DNA of 64,000 nt from Rhynchonema sp. JSB1_4 (GCA_030248065.1 JASAMV010006714.1:1-64000), one strand, 5' to 3'. Shown: positions 31,642-43,664, counted from the stretch's first letter. Translations and numbers: made by a program. Notes: generated by a model not told the origin, from the letters alone.

Positions 31642-31923
31642 GTGGTGCGCTCGACCCAGCAATCGACTTACGTTCTGCAGGCTGTGCGCATGTCAGCGCA
31701 TCAATTGAATCGGCCAGCAGCACCAGCCAAATCACTGTCTGGACGTAAGCGGAAATTGTCATTGTCTGCTGAAAGCAAACAAGTTGTTCTTCAACAAGAT
31801 TCTGGCGAATCAAAATACAGAAAGTTAGCAACCGAATGCCTCAACCGTACCCCAGCTACCATCCGATGTTCACTTTTTACTGCATTATGTAATCCTGGTA
31901 ACAACGATTTGCATCACCATTAA
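31642..31923 (+). pseudogene. Fragment resembling the N-terminal DNA-binding part of a pogo/Tigger transposase
   Basis: Frame includes SGRKRKLSLSAESKQVVL and SKYRKLATEC, like the K/R-rich helix-turn-helix start of CENP-B/Tigger proteins. Flanking words recur around 45520-45600 and 49181-49230. Family call by eye only. Confidence 0.4.
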
Positions 31924-32066
31924 TATTTACCAGCTGCAAGCGTTTCACGTGCAAACTAAACATGTATTGACATATTGACTGTTGTGAGTAGGTGTGCATT
32001 TTGTTTTCCCGCATGAAAGATGTATGGAGACTGTATGTTGCTCCATTTCCGTATACGTACATGTAT

Positions 32067-32280
32067 GGGTGATATTTTCGAAACGGTGTAAAGGTCAGTT
32101 GGGTGTGAAGGTCGGTGGAAAGCTCGGTCGACAGCTCAGTGTGATAGACCTCGGTGTAAACTTGAAACATTCCACGTTAATAACATGCAATGTTTCACGT
32201 TTACACCGAGCTACGCCGACCGAGCTTTCGACCGAACTTTACACCCAACTGACCTTTACACCGTTTCGAAAATTCCACCC
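32067..32280. mobile_element. Palindromic MITE, family D, copy 3
   Basis: 214 bp, flanked by TAT on both sides; same ends as 8908-9133. Confidence 0.88.
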
Positions 32281-32869
32281 TATGTAGGTGTGTTTGTTCA
32301 TTATTTGCATGAATTGAATTAAATGCTTGATGAACACAACATTATTGTGTATTTGCATGCTCGAAACACCTATCTTCGATAAAAATGTAAACTTCAAAGC
32401 CATGCTCTTTACCATGTGTACAGGGACAATGGGTGGAATTTTCGAAACGGTGTATAGTGCTTTCTCTTGAATTCATTTCCCACAACCGCTTGCTTGGGGC
32501 TCACTTCACGCCCACCAAAAGTGAAATAACGAGTTCGGCCTTTTCTCAAATCGCAATAAAACTTTTAATAAGCCGAGTTTCAGGATCAAGTATGTTGTTA
32601 CATATGTATGTCTGGTCGTCTCTGCCGTAAATGTACACCCTTCACTGCGTGGGGTCTTTGTGGTGCGTTGGGTATTTTTGTTTGACAAGGGACGATGTAT
32701 AACGCAGTTGAGATACAGTAGAAGTAAAAGTGATCATCACTTTCTGCTCTGCTGATGTTGTGCACCTTAGGTGCGTGCCGGAGTTTTCCACTTGAAGTCC
32801 CGGCCGTGTTAAACTAGAGCCCAATGGGAGCTATAGGCTATCGTATCCAATCGATCAGCTTCGGTAATT

Positions 32870-33000
32870 TCTGAGCGATCTGCATGAATTGATCATTTCG
32901 AATCGTGAGAACGCCAAGGTCGAAGAAAGTGGCTTCTCGTCACGTGACATTCCGCAACGCGAACTATACGCTACCTGTTGTGCAAGAAACAGGTCTGAGA
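32870..33000 (+). pseudogene. DEG/ENaC exon 4 relic
   Basis: Encodes a version of exon 4 of the left-end channel gene (SDLHELIISNREN, GFSSRDIPQREL), then loses frame by a one-base insertion after the QREL codons; the GTCTGAG donor word is retained. No neighbouring channel exon was found. Confidence 0.75.
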
Positions 33001-33337
33001 CTAACTACAAGCTTCATTTATACATCATCTATGATGTGGCCGATCTCTGCAAAGATGTAACGTGGATGATACGCACGCCCACATGGCGTCATTCTCATCT
33101 ACTGTGCGTGTCTCTGATCATCAACAATGTATACATAAGTAGCGGTCCTGTTGCTCAAGTAAAGTGCGGCTTTCACTAAAAACGTTGTAGTGTGCAGAAA
33201 GCTTCCTAAGTGAGAACAATAGCGTGTTTGAACCTGCCCGCAAATTGTACGCAATTATTTGTCGTTGCACGCCAAAAATAAAAACGTGTCACATGCGCAA
33301 CAAAACCGACCACAGTCTGTAGAAACCCACTTAAAGC

Positions 33338-33851
33338 CAGGGTTGGGCAAAAAAAACGACGGCGTTTTTTTTTAAAAAAAACGACGTTTTTTTTTAAAAA
33401 AACGCCTGGGTCGTTTTCCGTTTTTTTTAAATCCTGAATTTCCTTGATTTTCCCTGATTTTTCAGGGAAAGTACCCTGATTATCAAGGAAAATCAATTTT
33501 TTGTCCCATTTTTTCAAAAAATTTTCGACCAATTTTTACTTTGTCGAGATACGTCGATATACGGAGTTTGACTTTCAGTGATGACACCGGCCAAAGTTGG
33601 TCCCACGATGCGGGTCTGATATGGGATCTTAGCAACTCGCTAGAAAAGGGTTGAAACCTGTTTATTTTGCCTCGGAACACATAGAATGACTTCATTTAAC
33701 CACGTATTCTTCCCAACATGAGCGTTTTCCAATTTTTTTGGGGGCATATTTTGGTCATCTGGGCGTTTTAAAAAAAAACGTTTTTTTTAAAAAAAAACGT
33801 TTTTAAAAAAAAAAAATTTTTTGAAAAAAAAACGTTTTTTGCCCAACCCTG
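33338..33851. mobile_element. Non-autonomous hAT element (514 bp), CAGGGTTGGGC ends
   Basis: Begins CAGGGTTGGGC and ends GCCCAACCCTG, flanked by CTTAAAGC and CTCAAAGC. The duplicate copy at 37685-38197 keeps a perfect CTTAAAGC on both sides. A partial copy is at 59926-60245. Confidence 0.9.
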
Positions 33852-34359
33852 CTCAAAGCTGGCAAAACGTTGCAAATAAATTGCTGGTTCTGTGAAACCA
33901 CACAACATGCGTGTCTCGTGACTCGTGTATTACCTGAAGAAGCCCGCTGAAAGCTGACAAAACGCTGCAAGTAAATTGCCGTTTCTGTGGTAACGGGTGT
34001 CGCAACTTTCACAACAAATCATGTAAAGAACTGATATAGCCTAAACGGAAAATGAAACGTACAATTGTACAATGAAATTGTACACTTCAGTATTGCTGTT
34101 GAAGCAGCGTGAAGCAATTTAGATAACAAACGGTCAAACTTTGAAATAAATTGAACCCAGGAGTAGTCACTGCGTGAACAGATGCACTAGACACACCTTG
34201 TGACACGACGAGCTACCCGTAACCGTGCGCAGAACGTGACGCTGACTGCGATTCACGAAACCAGCGGACTTTCAGGCAACTACGAAATAAAGTTAGGTTG
34301 CACTCTGTAGCGTTGGGAATTCTCCATAACCTTGACTGTCGGTTTTCGTCACAACCTTA

Positions 34360-34590
34360 AGGCCGATTTATACTTCTGACTTCCGGGAAGTAGAAGTCAC
34401 AATCCGGGGAAGTCACTACCACGCAGAAGTGCCCGGCAAGGCAGTGATTGCTTGTAGTGATTGCCTGTTCCGCTCTGTCCATTGACCGCTGCCTACCGTC
34501 TACTGGTCTTGCTCTGTTAATGAGCTGACCGAACAGGCAATCACAAATTTCTGACTGCTACTGCCGGGCAGTCAGAGTATAAACCGACCT
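34360..34590. mobile_element. 231-bp MITE with TTA duplication (PIF/Harbinger-like)
   Basis: Ends AGGCCGATTTATACT / AGTATAAACCGACCT, flanked by TTA on both sides. Duplicate at 38706-38936. Confidence 0.78.
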
Positions 34591-35786
34591 TTACTGTATC
34601 CGTTCTCAACTATGGTTCCGTATGGTTCAACTTCAACTAAACGCCAAGCTGTTTGTGACCGCTGATGAAGCGTGTCAAAGCTACAACTTGAGTTTAAAAT
34701 TAGCAACCAGAATTAGCAGAACTAAAACTGGCAAGTTACTGTAAACTTATTGGCATCAAACTTCTAGCTTCGGTGCCTCGTTGCAGCCGTTTTTTGTTAG
34801 GTATTGATACGTACTTGCTGAACGTGTGAGGGCTGATGCAACCAGCTTGGTTTTCTCAAGGAACGGTCAACCGTGACAGATTGTAGTGCACGGTTGGATG
34901 CTTATTTCTCCAGATACTGTAATTTTAAGGATGTAGCACAAGCGTTTCAGAAGATTATTTCGGAAATAATGAACTATTAATTTATTAATTACACATTATT
35001 ATTAATTATTAATGAGTTATAATAATTTCTGACCAATGGCTTTGAAATAAATGTGGCGGTCACTGACCTAATTGGTCAAAAATTTTTGCGCAGCCGTTCG
35101 TCATCACGTGTTCATTTCTTTGCCTCTTGATGGGAATTCAGAAAGCTTGGCAAATCTGTACCAAAAACGTTGGTGTTACATCCCAAAAATAAATTTTTTT
35201 GGCGAGAGAATCATCCAAAATTGCACAATAACGCGTCAATGTTGACCGTTCGATTGGAAAGTAACGTCTGCTGCATGAGCAGCATGGCATGCGACTTTGT
35301 ACTTTGATATTGGACGGTGAGCTTGACTTTTTGTGAATTCCAGCGATTTGGCCCCGATGTTGCTACTTTACAAGCACGGTAGTGAAAGATTATTGCTGGT
35401 CACGCGACGTCTGTCTGCTGGGTTATGATTGGCCCTAGTGATTCGCACGGCCAACCAATCAATTTTACAACGGTACCTGGCTTCAGTCCCGCGAACCACA
35501 CAATATATGTGTTACATACCTTATGTACTATATATACTGTATATGCGAATGCGTTTCTTTTTTGTCTTGTGATCAGTCGCAAAGTACATGTACAATTACT
35601 GTAATCAAAGTATTTTAGTTGCTATACCGACCACCCGGTTACACAAACCCACCCGCACTGTATGGTCACCATCATGCCTGATTGCCTCTTATATATTCGA
35701 CCATTGCTTGTCCCATTGTGCGTTTATGTCTTAACTTCTTGGACCTGACATTAACTGATTAACCGTTTTCCCATTAATTAACCAGT

Positions 35787-35905
35787 ATGGCCGAACCAGA
35801 ACTCATGTTGTCGTGGCTCAATATCAGCAATGTTACGGCCGAGCCCACGGCCGAACCGAACCAATGGCAAGGCGTCTACGACTTTCTGGCGCAGTTCACG
35901 TCGTT
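35787..35905 (+). pseudogene. Amputated duplicate of GPCR 1 exon 1
   Basis: Same ATG and first 39 or so codons as 40133 onward (MAEPELMLSWLNISN...), then switches to block A sequence. No donor site or membrane segment follows. Confidence 0.9.
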
Positions 35906-35909
35906 AACA

Positions 35910-37653
35910 CTGTTATTGTTGTATTGTTAACACTTACTGTATGTAGTTTGGGTTGGGTACAGTTTGCAATGCCATTGTGCACTAATGAGCATGATAACAG
36001 AAGCATCCTTCGTACGGTATTGTCAGAGTGTCATCGTCAGTGCGAACCTAATGTGACTCAGAATGAAGAACAAATAAAAACAGACGCAATAAGAGTGTAT
36101 GTACATGCATACTGTGTATTCGGTTTATAGCAACATCTGTTGTTATCATGCCTATCGGTGGCAAATCGATGAAAAGTTCCCTAGCCAAACTCACAGCCGG
36201 TACACAAAGTTGACATTGCATGTGCATGCAAGAGATCTTATGATGTGGGCTCTGCCGTTGCCCGGGCATGCATGTTTGCGCACAACAAAGAGAATGAAGA
36301 GCTGTATGACTGTCAGGTTCACCACTTTTTAGGGTCACGCGGCTGTTTGCTTCATGGACTGCATGTTGTGACAAACTCATTTAACCTTCTGAAATTATAC
36401 AAATCTAAACATCAGATTCTATCTAAATCTAAATCAGTCTCCCATGCCGATAAAACATGTCCTGCCCGGCAAATGTGTTACATCACGGAGAAACTTTCGT
36501 CATAAAAAACGGCTGAGGCCACGAAATTTCACTTCTTTTTCAATGTACAGGTGGGATAGAAATGAGACGTGATAGTTGTGTATTTCAGTCGAAATTTGCT
36601 GTTTCTTGGTCCCTTATCACGGGGTTTGACTGAAGCGTACATGAAGGTATAGGGTTAGAAATATACTGCATTAAGCATTACTGTCTGCTCACCATGTGCT
36701 TCTTACCGCAGCCAAAAGCGTGATATTTGTGGCCAGGTATCAGCGTTCCATGGTTACTGTGATACCTGTTTCACATCGTGGTACCTATTTGTTGCTGAAC
36801 ATGCCTTCATTGAAATTAGTGCTGGTGTAATTATGACGAACTGCAACTTGTACATACATATGTACATAGTACATAGGTGCCCATCACACTCATGCGCTCC
36901 ATTGGTTTTCGGATCCTGACAGCTTCGTGTTCTAAATTTCGATATTTTCACGTACACCACGACACGCAGCTTGATGACGGGATTCGATTGATATATACTT
37001 TCACCATCTTCAAATGCACCTAACTCGCGTACCACTCGAAACCGCAAAGTGTGTGCATCAAATGACATTCATGAACGCAGGATATAGGGGTACATGAAGT
37101 GACACTTTACACTTCATACCAAATGTCACGATAGCTGCAACTTCCAATTGATTTGGTGTTGGATAAGTGTACCTACGTACTAGACAAAACCATGTACCAC
37201 ATTTGGTTGTTGCAGCGTTAGGCACAAGTGAGCGGGAAGGCAGAAACCGCTCGGTTCCCCTTAACTATGGACATGAAGTGTTGTCTCACATGAGGTTTTT
37301 AGACATGATTGTACCTACGTACTAGACAAAACCATGTACCACATTTGGTTGTTGCAGCGTTAGGCACAAGTGAGCGGGAAGGCAGAAACCGCTCGGTTCC
37401 CCTTAACTATGGACATGAAGTGTTGTCTCACATGAGGTTTTTAGACATGAACTGTTGACACAGATGAAGTTTTATACCAACATGAAGTATTTTCCCACAT
37501 GAAGTTTTGACATACAATCTTTTTCCGAAGCATTTTCTGCCTGGGTCACGTTCAATTTATTTCAACACAGCGAGTCTGATAGTGACAGCAATGTTTTGAG
37601 AAAATATAAATACAGTGCTGGTGATCTGCAGCGAGGCGTGCTTTGCCATTCAG
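35910..37653. repeat. Segmental duplication, block A copy 2
   Basis: Copy of 29835-31409 with an internal tandem duplication (37168-37309 and 37310-37451, 142 bp each). Confidence 0.9.
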
Positions 37654-40251
37654 CGACCACAGTCTGTAGAAACCCACTTAAAGCCAGGGTTGGGCAAAAA
37701 AAACGACGGCGTTTTTTCTTAAAAAAAACGACGTTTTTTTTTAAAAAAACGCCTGGGTCGTTTTCCGTTTTTTTTAAATCCTGAATTTCCTTGATTTTCC
37801 CTGATTTTTCAGGGAAAGTACCCTGATTATCAAGGAAAATCAATTTTTTGTCCCATTTTTTCAAAAAATTTTCGACCAATTTTTACTTTGTCGAGATACG
37901 TCGATAGACGGAGTTTGACTTTCAGTGATGACACCGGCCAAAGTTGGTCCCACGATGCGGGTCTGATATGGGATCTTAGCAACTCGCTAGAAAAGGGTTG
38001 AAACCTGTTTATTTTGCCTCGGAACACATAGAATGACTTCATTTAACCACGTATTCTTCCCAACATGAGCGTTTTCCAATTTTTTTGGGGGCATATTTTG
38101 GTCATCTGGGCGTTTTAAAAAAAAACGTTTTTTTTAAAAAAAACGTTTTTAAAAAAAAAAATTTTTTTGAAAAAAAAACGTTTTTTGCCCAACCCTGCTT
38201 AAAGCTGGCAAAACGTTGCAAATAAATTGCTGGTTCTGTGAAACCACACAACATGCGTGTCTCGTGACTCGTGTATTACCTGAAGAAGCCCGCTGAAAGC
38301 TGACAAAACGCTGCAAGTAAATTGCCGTTTCTGTGGTAACGGGTGTCGCAACTTTCACAACAAATCATGTAAAGAACTGATATAGCCTAAACGGAAAATG
38401 AAACGTACAATTGTACAATGAAATTGTACACTTCAGTATTGCTGTTGAAGCAGCGTGAAGCAATTTAGATAACAAACGGTCAAACTTTGAAATAAATTGA
38501 ACCCAGGAGTAGTCACTGCGTGAACAGATGCACTAGACACACCTTGTGACACGACGAGCTACCCGTAACCGTGCGCAGAACGTGACGCTGACTGCGATTC
38601 ACGAAACCAGCGGACTTTCAGGCAACTACGAAATAAAGTTAGGTTGCACTCTGTAGCGTTGGGAATTCTCCATAACCTTGACTGTCGGTTTTCGTCACAA
38701 CCTTAAGGCCGATTTATACTTCTGACTTCCGGGAAGTAGAAGTCACAATCCGGGGAAGTCACTACCACGCAGAAGTGCCCGGCAAGGCAGTGATTGCTTG
38801 TAGTGATTGCCTGTTCCGCTCTGTCCATTGACCGCTGCCTACCGTCTACTGGTCTTGCTCTGTTAATGAGCTGACCGAACAGGCAATCACAAATTTCTGA
38901 CTGCTACTGCCGGGCAGTCAGAGTATAAACCGACCTTTACTGTATCCGTTCTCAACTATGGTTCCGTATGGTTCAACTTCAACTAAACGCCAAGCTGTTT
39001 GTGACCGCTGATGAAGCGTGTCAAAGCTACAACTTGAGTTTAAAATTAGCAACCAGAATTAGCAGAACTAAAACTGGCAAGTTACTGTAAACTTATTGGC
39101 ATCAAACTTCTAGCTTCGGTGCCTCGTTGCAGCCGTTTTTTGTTAGGTATTGATACGTACTTGCTGAACGTGTGAGGGCTGATGCAACCAGCTTGGTTTT
39201 CTCAAGGAACGGTCAACCGTGACAGATTGTAGTGCACGGTTGGATGCTTATTTCTCCAGATACTGTAATTTTAAGGATGTAGCACAAGCGTTTCAGAAGA
39301 TTATTTCGGAAATAATGAACTATTAATTTATTAATTACACATTATTATTAATTATTAATGAGTTATAATAATTTCTGACCAATGGCTTTGAAATAAATGT
39401 GGCGGTCACTGACCTAATTGGTCAAAAATTTTTGCGCAGCCGTTCGTCATCACGTGTTCATTTCTTTGCCTCTTGATGGGAATTCAGAAAGCTTGGCAAA
39501 TCTGTACCAAAAACGTTGGTGTTACATCCCAAAAATAAATTTTTTTGGCGAGAGAATCATCCAAAATTGCACAATAACGCGTCAATGTTGACCGTTCGAT
39601 TGGAAAGTAACGTCTGCTGCATGAGCAGCATGGCATGCGACTTTGTACTTTGATATTGGACGGTGAGCTTGACTTTTTGTGAATTCCAGCGATTTGGCCC
39701 CGATGTTGCTACTTTACAAGCACGGTAGTGAAAGATTATTGCTGGTCACGCGACGTCTGTCTGCTGGGTTATGATTGGCCCTAGTGATTCGCACGGCCAA
39801 CCAATCAATTTTACAACGGTACCTGGCTTCAGTCCCGCGAACCACACAATATATGTGTTACATACCTTATGTACTATATATACTGTATATGCGAATGCGT
39901 TTCTTTTTTGTCTTGTGATCAGTCGCAAAGTACATGTACAATTACTGTAATCAAAGTATTTTAGTTGCTATACCGACCACCCGGTTACACAAACCCACCC
40001 GCACTGTATGGTCACCATCATGCCTGATTGCCTCTTATATATTCGACCATTGCTTGTCCCATTGTGCGTTTATGTCTTAACTTCTTGGACCTGACATTAA
40101 CTGATTAACCGTTTTCCCATTAATTAACCAGTATGGCCGAACCAGAACTCATGTTGTCGTGGCTCAATATCAGCAATGTTACGGCCGAGCCCACGGCCGA
40201 ACCGAACCAATGGCAAGGCGTCTACGACTTTCTGGCGCAGTTCACGTCGTT
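37654..40251. repeat. Segmental duplication, block B copy 2 (upstream of intact GPCR 1)
   Basis: Copy of 33307-35905. It carries the 5' flank and first codons of the intact receptor gene, so any promoter within it is present twice. Contains hAT 37685-38197 and the MITE 38706-38936. Confidence 0.92.
37685..38197. mobile_element. hAT element, duplicate of 33338-33851
   Basis: Perfect 8-bp flanks CTTAAAGC (37677-37684 and 38198-38205). Confidence 0.9.
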
Positions 40252-40361
40252 TGCATTTATCTTCACCGGATTGTTGATGTTTGTGGGTAATATGGCCATT
40301 GCGTATCCCATAGCGTATCACAATGCGTTTCGCACCCGCAAGGAGTACATTACGATTGGAG
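40133..40361 (+). CDS. GPCR 1 exon 1 (N-terminus, TM1)
   Basis: ATG followed by MAEPELMLSW; TM1 hydrophobic run FAFIFTGLLMFVGNMAIAY; ends RTRKEYITIGG at a GTGAGT donor, phase 1. Confidence 0.88.
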
Positions 40362-43300
40362 GTGAGTAAAATGAGCACCATATTGTGTGCAGGAGTATGT
40401 GGTGAGAAGTGTTCAGCATGTGGTATGTGGTGATAAATGTTCTAGTGATTTTGACCGATATCCTGCAAACCGATAAACAAATGAGCCCTTCAAAACCAAA
40501 ATACAACCGTGCCGGATCGTACGGATCAGCGTGCTTGATAATGGTCTTTTCTGGCATCAGCTGGGCTGGACACGCAACGACACTACTCTCGCGGGTACTC
40601 TGTCCATAGTTTGTCAAGTATTTTAGCTGCTAATTCTCAGCCGAAATCAGTTACATACATGAGCACATGCATGTAACATGCAGTATTCCCAACCATGTGG
40701 TTACTCATGCAGGTCTGGCGGTGGCCGATGCCCTCAATGGGTTGGCATACATTATGGCCGGTCTGTACCGTGTGCCACTCGCGTTAATGTACGGCTCGTC
40801 TGGTAATGCGGTTAGTTAGCCAGTCTTGGGAAGCGAGTGCTAAAAACGTGGCCCTTCAAAGGTTTTGGGTTTCCTTTAACTATACCTACTTTAATAATGG
40901 GAACGCACGTACAATCCGAAGTCGTTTGTGCACAAAAAATGACTTTTGTACGTCTGGGAATCGAACCCAGGCTTCGTGCCTTTCCGGGGCAGTGCCATGA
41001 CCACTAGGCTAACAAGCAAACCTACAAATATATTGGTCGCACAATGACTATATGAGAATCCATCCCCCTAATTTTCCTGCATTGAAAAGGCGGATATTTG
41101 GCATTTTTTTCAAAATGAACCAGGTTTTGACAAGAACTTTGCATGCTTATCAGTGAGAAGAATAAGAAACACACGTGCGCAGAAGTTTCACCCTGAATTC
41201 TACGCAACCGAAATGGTTCGGGCTCGGGTTACTGTAGCCACGTGTTACACGCTTTATGTGTGAAATCGATTACAGCACACACACGTTGATCACTCCCGAT
41301 AAATAAAGCGGGAAAAGAAAGAGAAAATAACTCCTTGTCAAAACCTGATTCAATTTGAAAAAATCGCCAGAAACCCTCCTTGCCGATGTAGGAAAAATAT
41401 GGGGATGGATTCTCATATAGTCATTGTGCGACCAATACATAAAGTAAAACTACGCCAACACGAGCCCAATTTCGGAGCTGGCAAAATGGTGAAACATTCA
41501 TGACGTGGCTGCTGATTTGGGAAACGTTACACGTTGTGGCATACAACGTAGAGCATGATGATTTTCTCTTTCTTTGCGTTTTGCAAGTTCACCACCTCCG
41601 AAATCGGGCTCGTGTTGGCGTAGTTTGCCTTTACCTAAAGGCAGTCTACGGGAGGTTGTCACTCAGCCCCCGAATACCGTAACCCACCGCAAGCAAGATC
41701 GTTGCGAGACCCACGCTGATCGCTGCTTATCGACACGTGTATTAGCGGCAACAAGCTGGAAATTGTCATCGTGCGCGTCGATCACCAAAACTTGGAAATG
41801 TTGGTTGGTGTTGGCGCTAACACGCAAAACATAGATAAAAAACAAAATGGTCTCGACACGATCCTTGCAGATCAAAATTACGGTGGGTTACGGTATTCGG
41901 GGGCTGAGTGACAACCTCCCGTAGACTGCCTTTACTTTACAGCTGGGTCTAACCACGTTCGGCTGTGCGCTTTTGCCATTCAACATTCTGTGGGGTTTAT
42001 TCTACCCGACCACCGGACTGATGTTGTGCGTGACAAGCATCGATCGCCTTCTCGTCACTGCGTTTACCATGTGGTACGTAAGATGCAAATAGAAGACTGG
42101 CTGACGTATAAAAATAAATTAAAATTGACATGACCAAAACGAAACTGGCAGGTACATAAGCAAAGGTCCGATGTTGTCTTATATTATGGTCGGTGTCGTG
42201 CATCTGCACGGAATCATCTACGAAGCAGCGGCCGTTTTCACCGGGTTTGTTTGCCGCCCTAGTTTTCTTCTTCAATTTAGGAATGAATTGTATGTGTTTC
42301 TTACTGCAGTTATCTGCTGCGTGTTAACGGTCCAGTTGCGGATATGTGCTGGCAGGGAATCTCGATGGCTCGTTAGTTGATTTCCTTTGTATTTACGATT
42401 GGTTTTTTTTCACAAGATTTTCGTATGTTTGTACATGCATAGAGGCCTGTTTCACATTGATTGTTGCGTCGCACATAAGCAATACATCTGCAAAACGCAA
42501 CAATGCTTACCGTTTCATGAACGAACAAGGTTCAGCTACACACATGAACACAATGTAATGAAATATTATACATGTATGAAATAAAAATTTGAACGTGCCC
42601 TTGTGCTATGTAAACGCTGCATAGGCAAGCGTCAAGATACAAATTCGATCGTTATAGCCTCTCTGTATTCGTACGAGCTGCAAGTCTACGCGAGATCGCA
42701 CATTGCGTCCATCCTCATATTTCTGATGGCGGTGGTGGCGTACTTCATTCACAACAAGAAGGTTACGGTAGTTATTTGTGTTGGTGACATGACAGATGCA
42801 TACAAAAGCCTTTTTTAAAGAGGTATTTCCACTCCAGCTTCAAGCTTGTCTAAAAAACAAGCCCACGCGGCAAGCGCGGATCCATAGGGGCACATGGGCG
42901 GCCAATATGTATCTCAGTTTGGTATCTGAATCCTGCTTGAAAACTTAGGATGCAGGAATCAATTGCAATTTCGAGAAACTGGCCAGATGGGCCACTTTTT
43001 GGAGACCAGCTGAGTTGCACTATACCCGTGCTGACGTAAAATGCGGGCGCACCGGTAAGCCCTCGACAGACGGCTGAAATCGGAGAAACTCGAAAGACGT
43101 AATAGCCAATCAAACTGTGTTGTGTTCGATACCAGCCATAACGTTTTTGTTAGCGCATATTAGGTCGCTCACGGAGGGGAGATCAAAGCGCAGGCCGCCA
43201 AACAGCAAAAGGACATGACTATCAAGGTGGCGTGGAGCACACTGTTCACATTGGTACGTCACTTACATCAATCTTGCGATGAAACTTTGCAACGTTTTCC

Positions 43301-43664
43301 TGGTGCAGAGCTTTACTCACTTGGCTCCGACAGTCGTGGGAACTCGAGAATTTCCGATAGTATTTGTTCCGTCAGCTTGACCAAATTTTGGAAACAGTAT
43401 GGTATTTTGCAGCTGGTGGTAGTGATTCCGACGGAAGTCGCCGAGCGTTACTGGAAGACGTATCCGTTTCAAGTGGTCGCCGTGCTGTACATCATCCCGA
43501 ATTTCAATCCAATCATCAATGTCTACTTGTTTCTCATTAAACACAAATTGATGCGTAGAGCGCTCATGAAGGCGCTGGCCGGTAAGAAAATGCCGATGAA
43601 TTTGAAGGATTGGGGAGGTCAGACCACAGCGGTTACCAAGACCGTTGACGTTAAGCCGGGGTAG
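40133..43664 (+). CDS. GPCR 1: Srsx-like seven-transmembrane chemoreceptor
   Basis: Rhodopsin-type receptor in the style of nematode Srsx chemoreceptors, at the cell surface. Exons: 40133-40361, 40713-40810, 41943-42073, 42152-42248, a fifth near 42310-42367, 42658-42761, 43164-43253, 43413-43664. Visible: two N-glycosylation sequons before TM1 (NIS, NVT), GLAVADALNGLAY in TM2, SIDRLLVTAF (DRL in place of DRY), TM5 (ASILIFLMAVVAYF), TM6 from MTIKVAWSTLF, and NFNPIINVYLFLIKH in TM7. Frame is kept across all joins except around exon 5. Its 3' end (phase 1) fits exon 6, but its 5' join to exon 4 does not close, so that exon may be mis-drawn or the gene may be damaged. Introns hold a tRNA-like sequence and two MITEs. 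Ligand unknown. Confidence 0.82.
40713..40810 (+). CDS. GPCR 1 exon 2 (TM2)
   Basis: Acceptor ACTCATGCAG, donor GTTAGT. Encodes GLAVADALNGLAYIMAGLYR, with the Ala-Asp of TM2. Confidence 0.88.
40947..41018 (-). tRNA. tRNA-like sequence or tRNA-derived SINE remnant
   Basis: 72 nt in GPCR 1 intron 2, minus strand. A-box TAGCCTAGTGG, perfect B-box GGTTCGATTCC and a perfect 5-bp T-stem (CTGGG/CCCAG). The acceptor stem has two mismatches and the 7-nt anticodon loop CCGGAAA lacks U33. More likely pseudo or SINE-derived than functional. Confidence 0.6.
41033..41435. mobile_element. TA-type MITE, TTGGTCGCACAATGAC ends, third subterminal type
   Basis: 403 bp, TA on both sides, subterminal TATATGAGAATCCATCCCC. 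Inverted copy at 44787-45195. Confidence 0.88.
41638..41932. mobile_element. 295-bp MITE with about 50-bp perfect inverted ends, abutting GPCR 1 exon 3
   Basis: Starts AAGGCAGTCTACGGGAGG and ends with its exact complement; TA on both sides. Its right edge is 10 nt before exon 3. Internal words recall family C. Confidence 0.85.
41943..42073 (+). CDS. GPCR 1 exon 3 (TM3, DRL motif)
   Basis: Acceptor TACTTTACAG, donor GTACGT, phase 0 to 2. Encodes LGLTTFGCALLPFNILWG and VTSIDRLLVTAFTMW. Confidence 0.85.
42152..42248 (+). CDS. GPCR 1 exon 4 (TM4)
   Basis: Acceptor AACTGGCAG, joins exon 3 in frame (W-YISKGPMLSYIMVG...YEAAAVFTGF). Donor taken at GTTTGC, uncertain. Confidence 0.7.
42310..42367 (+). 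CDS. GPCR 1 possible exon 5 (second outer loop)
   Basis: After TTACTGCAG one frame encodes NGPVADMCWQGISMA and ends at a GTTAGT donor in the phase needed by the next exon. The 5' phase does not match exon 4, so boundaries are tentative. Confidence 0.35.
42658..42761 (+). CDS. GPCR 1 exon 6 (TM5)
   Basis: Acceptor CGTTATAG, donor GTTACG. Encodes SYELQVYARSHIASILIF and LMAVVAYFIHNKK. Confidence 0.75.
43164..43253 (+). CDS. GPCR 1 exon 7 (third inner loop, TM6 start)
   Basis: Acceptor GCATATTAG, donor GTACGT, phase 0. Encodes VAHGGEIKAQAAKQQKDM and KVAWSTLFTL; Gln/Lys-rich inner loop as in GPCR 2. Confidence 0.8.
43413..43664 (+). CDS. GPCR 1 exon 8 (TM6 end, TM7, C-terminus)
   Basis: Acceptor TATTTTGCAG, then LVVVIPTEVAERYW, PNFNPIINVYLFLIKH, and a short tail to TAG at 43664. 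The NPIINVY block is the TM7 NPxxY-type motif. Confidence 0.88.
   Translation: MVVVIPTEVAERYWKTYPFQVVAVLYIIPNFNPIINVYLFLIKHKLMRRALMKALAGKKMPMNLKDWGGQTTAVTKTVDVKPG

Larger units (their letters stand above)
31410..33306. other. 1.9-kb segment between blocks A and B, absent from the second copy
   Basis: Begins with a fragment of a family A end (GAAAAAATTTG ... CATTGTGCGACC), then a pogo-like fragment, MITE D, a truncated MITE D end (32431-32456) and a DEG/ENaC exon relic. At 37653/37654 blocks A and B join directly. Confidence 0.8.
33307..35905. repeat. Segmental duplication, block B copy 1
   Basis: Near-identical to 37654-40251. Contains a hAT element (33338-33851), a Harbinger-like MITE (34360-34590) and the start of GPCR 1 exon 1, cut at codon 39 where block A copy 2 begins. 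Confidence 0.92.
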
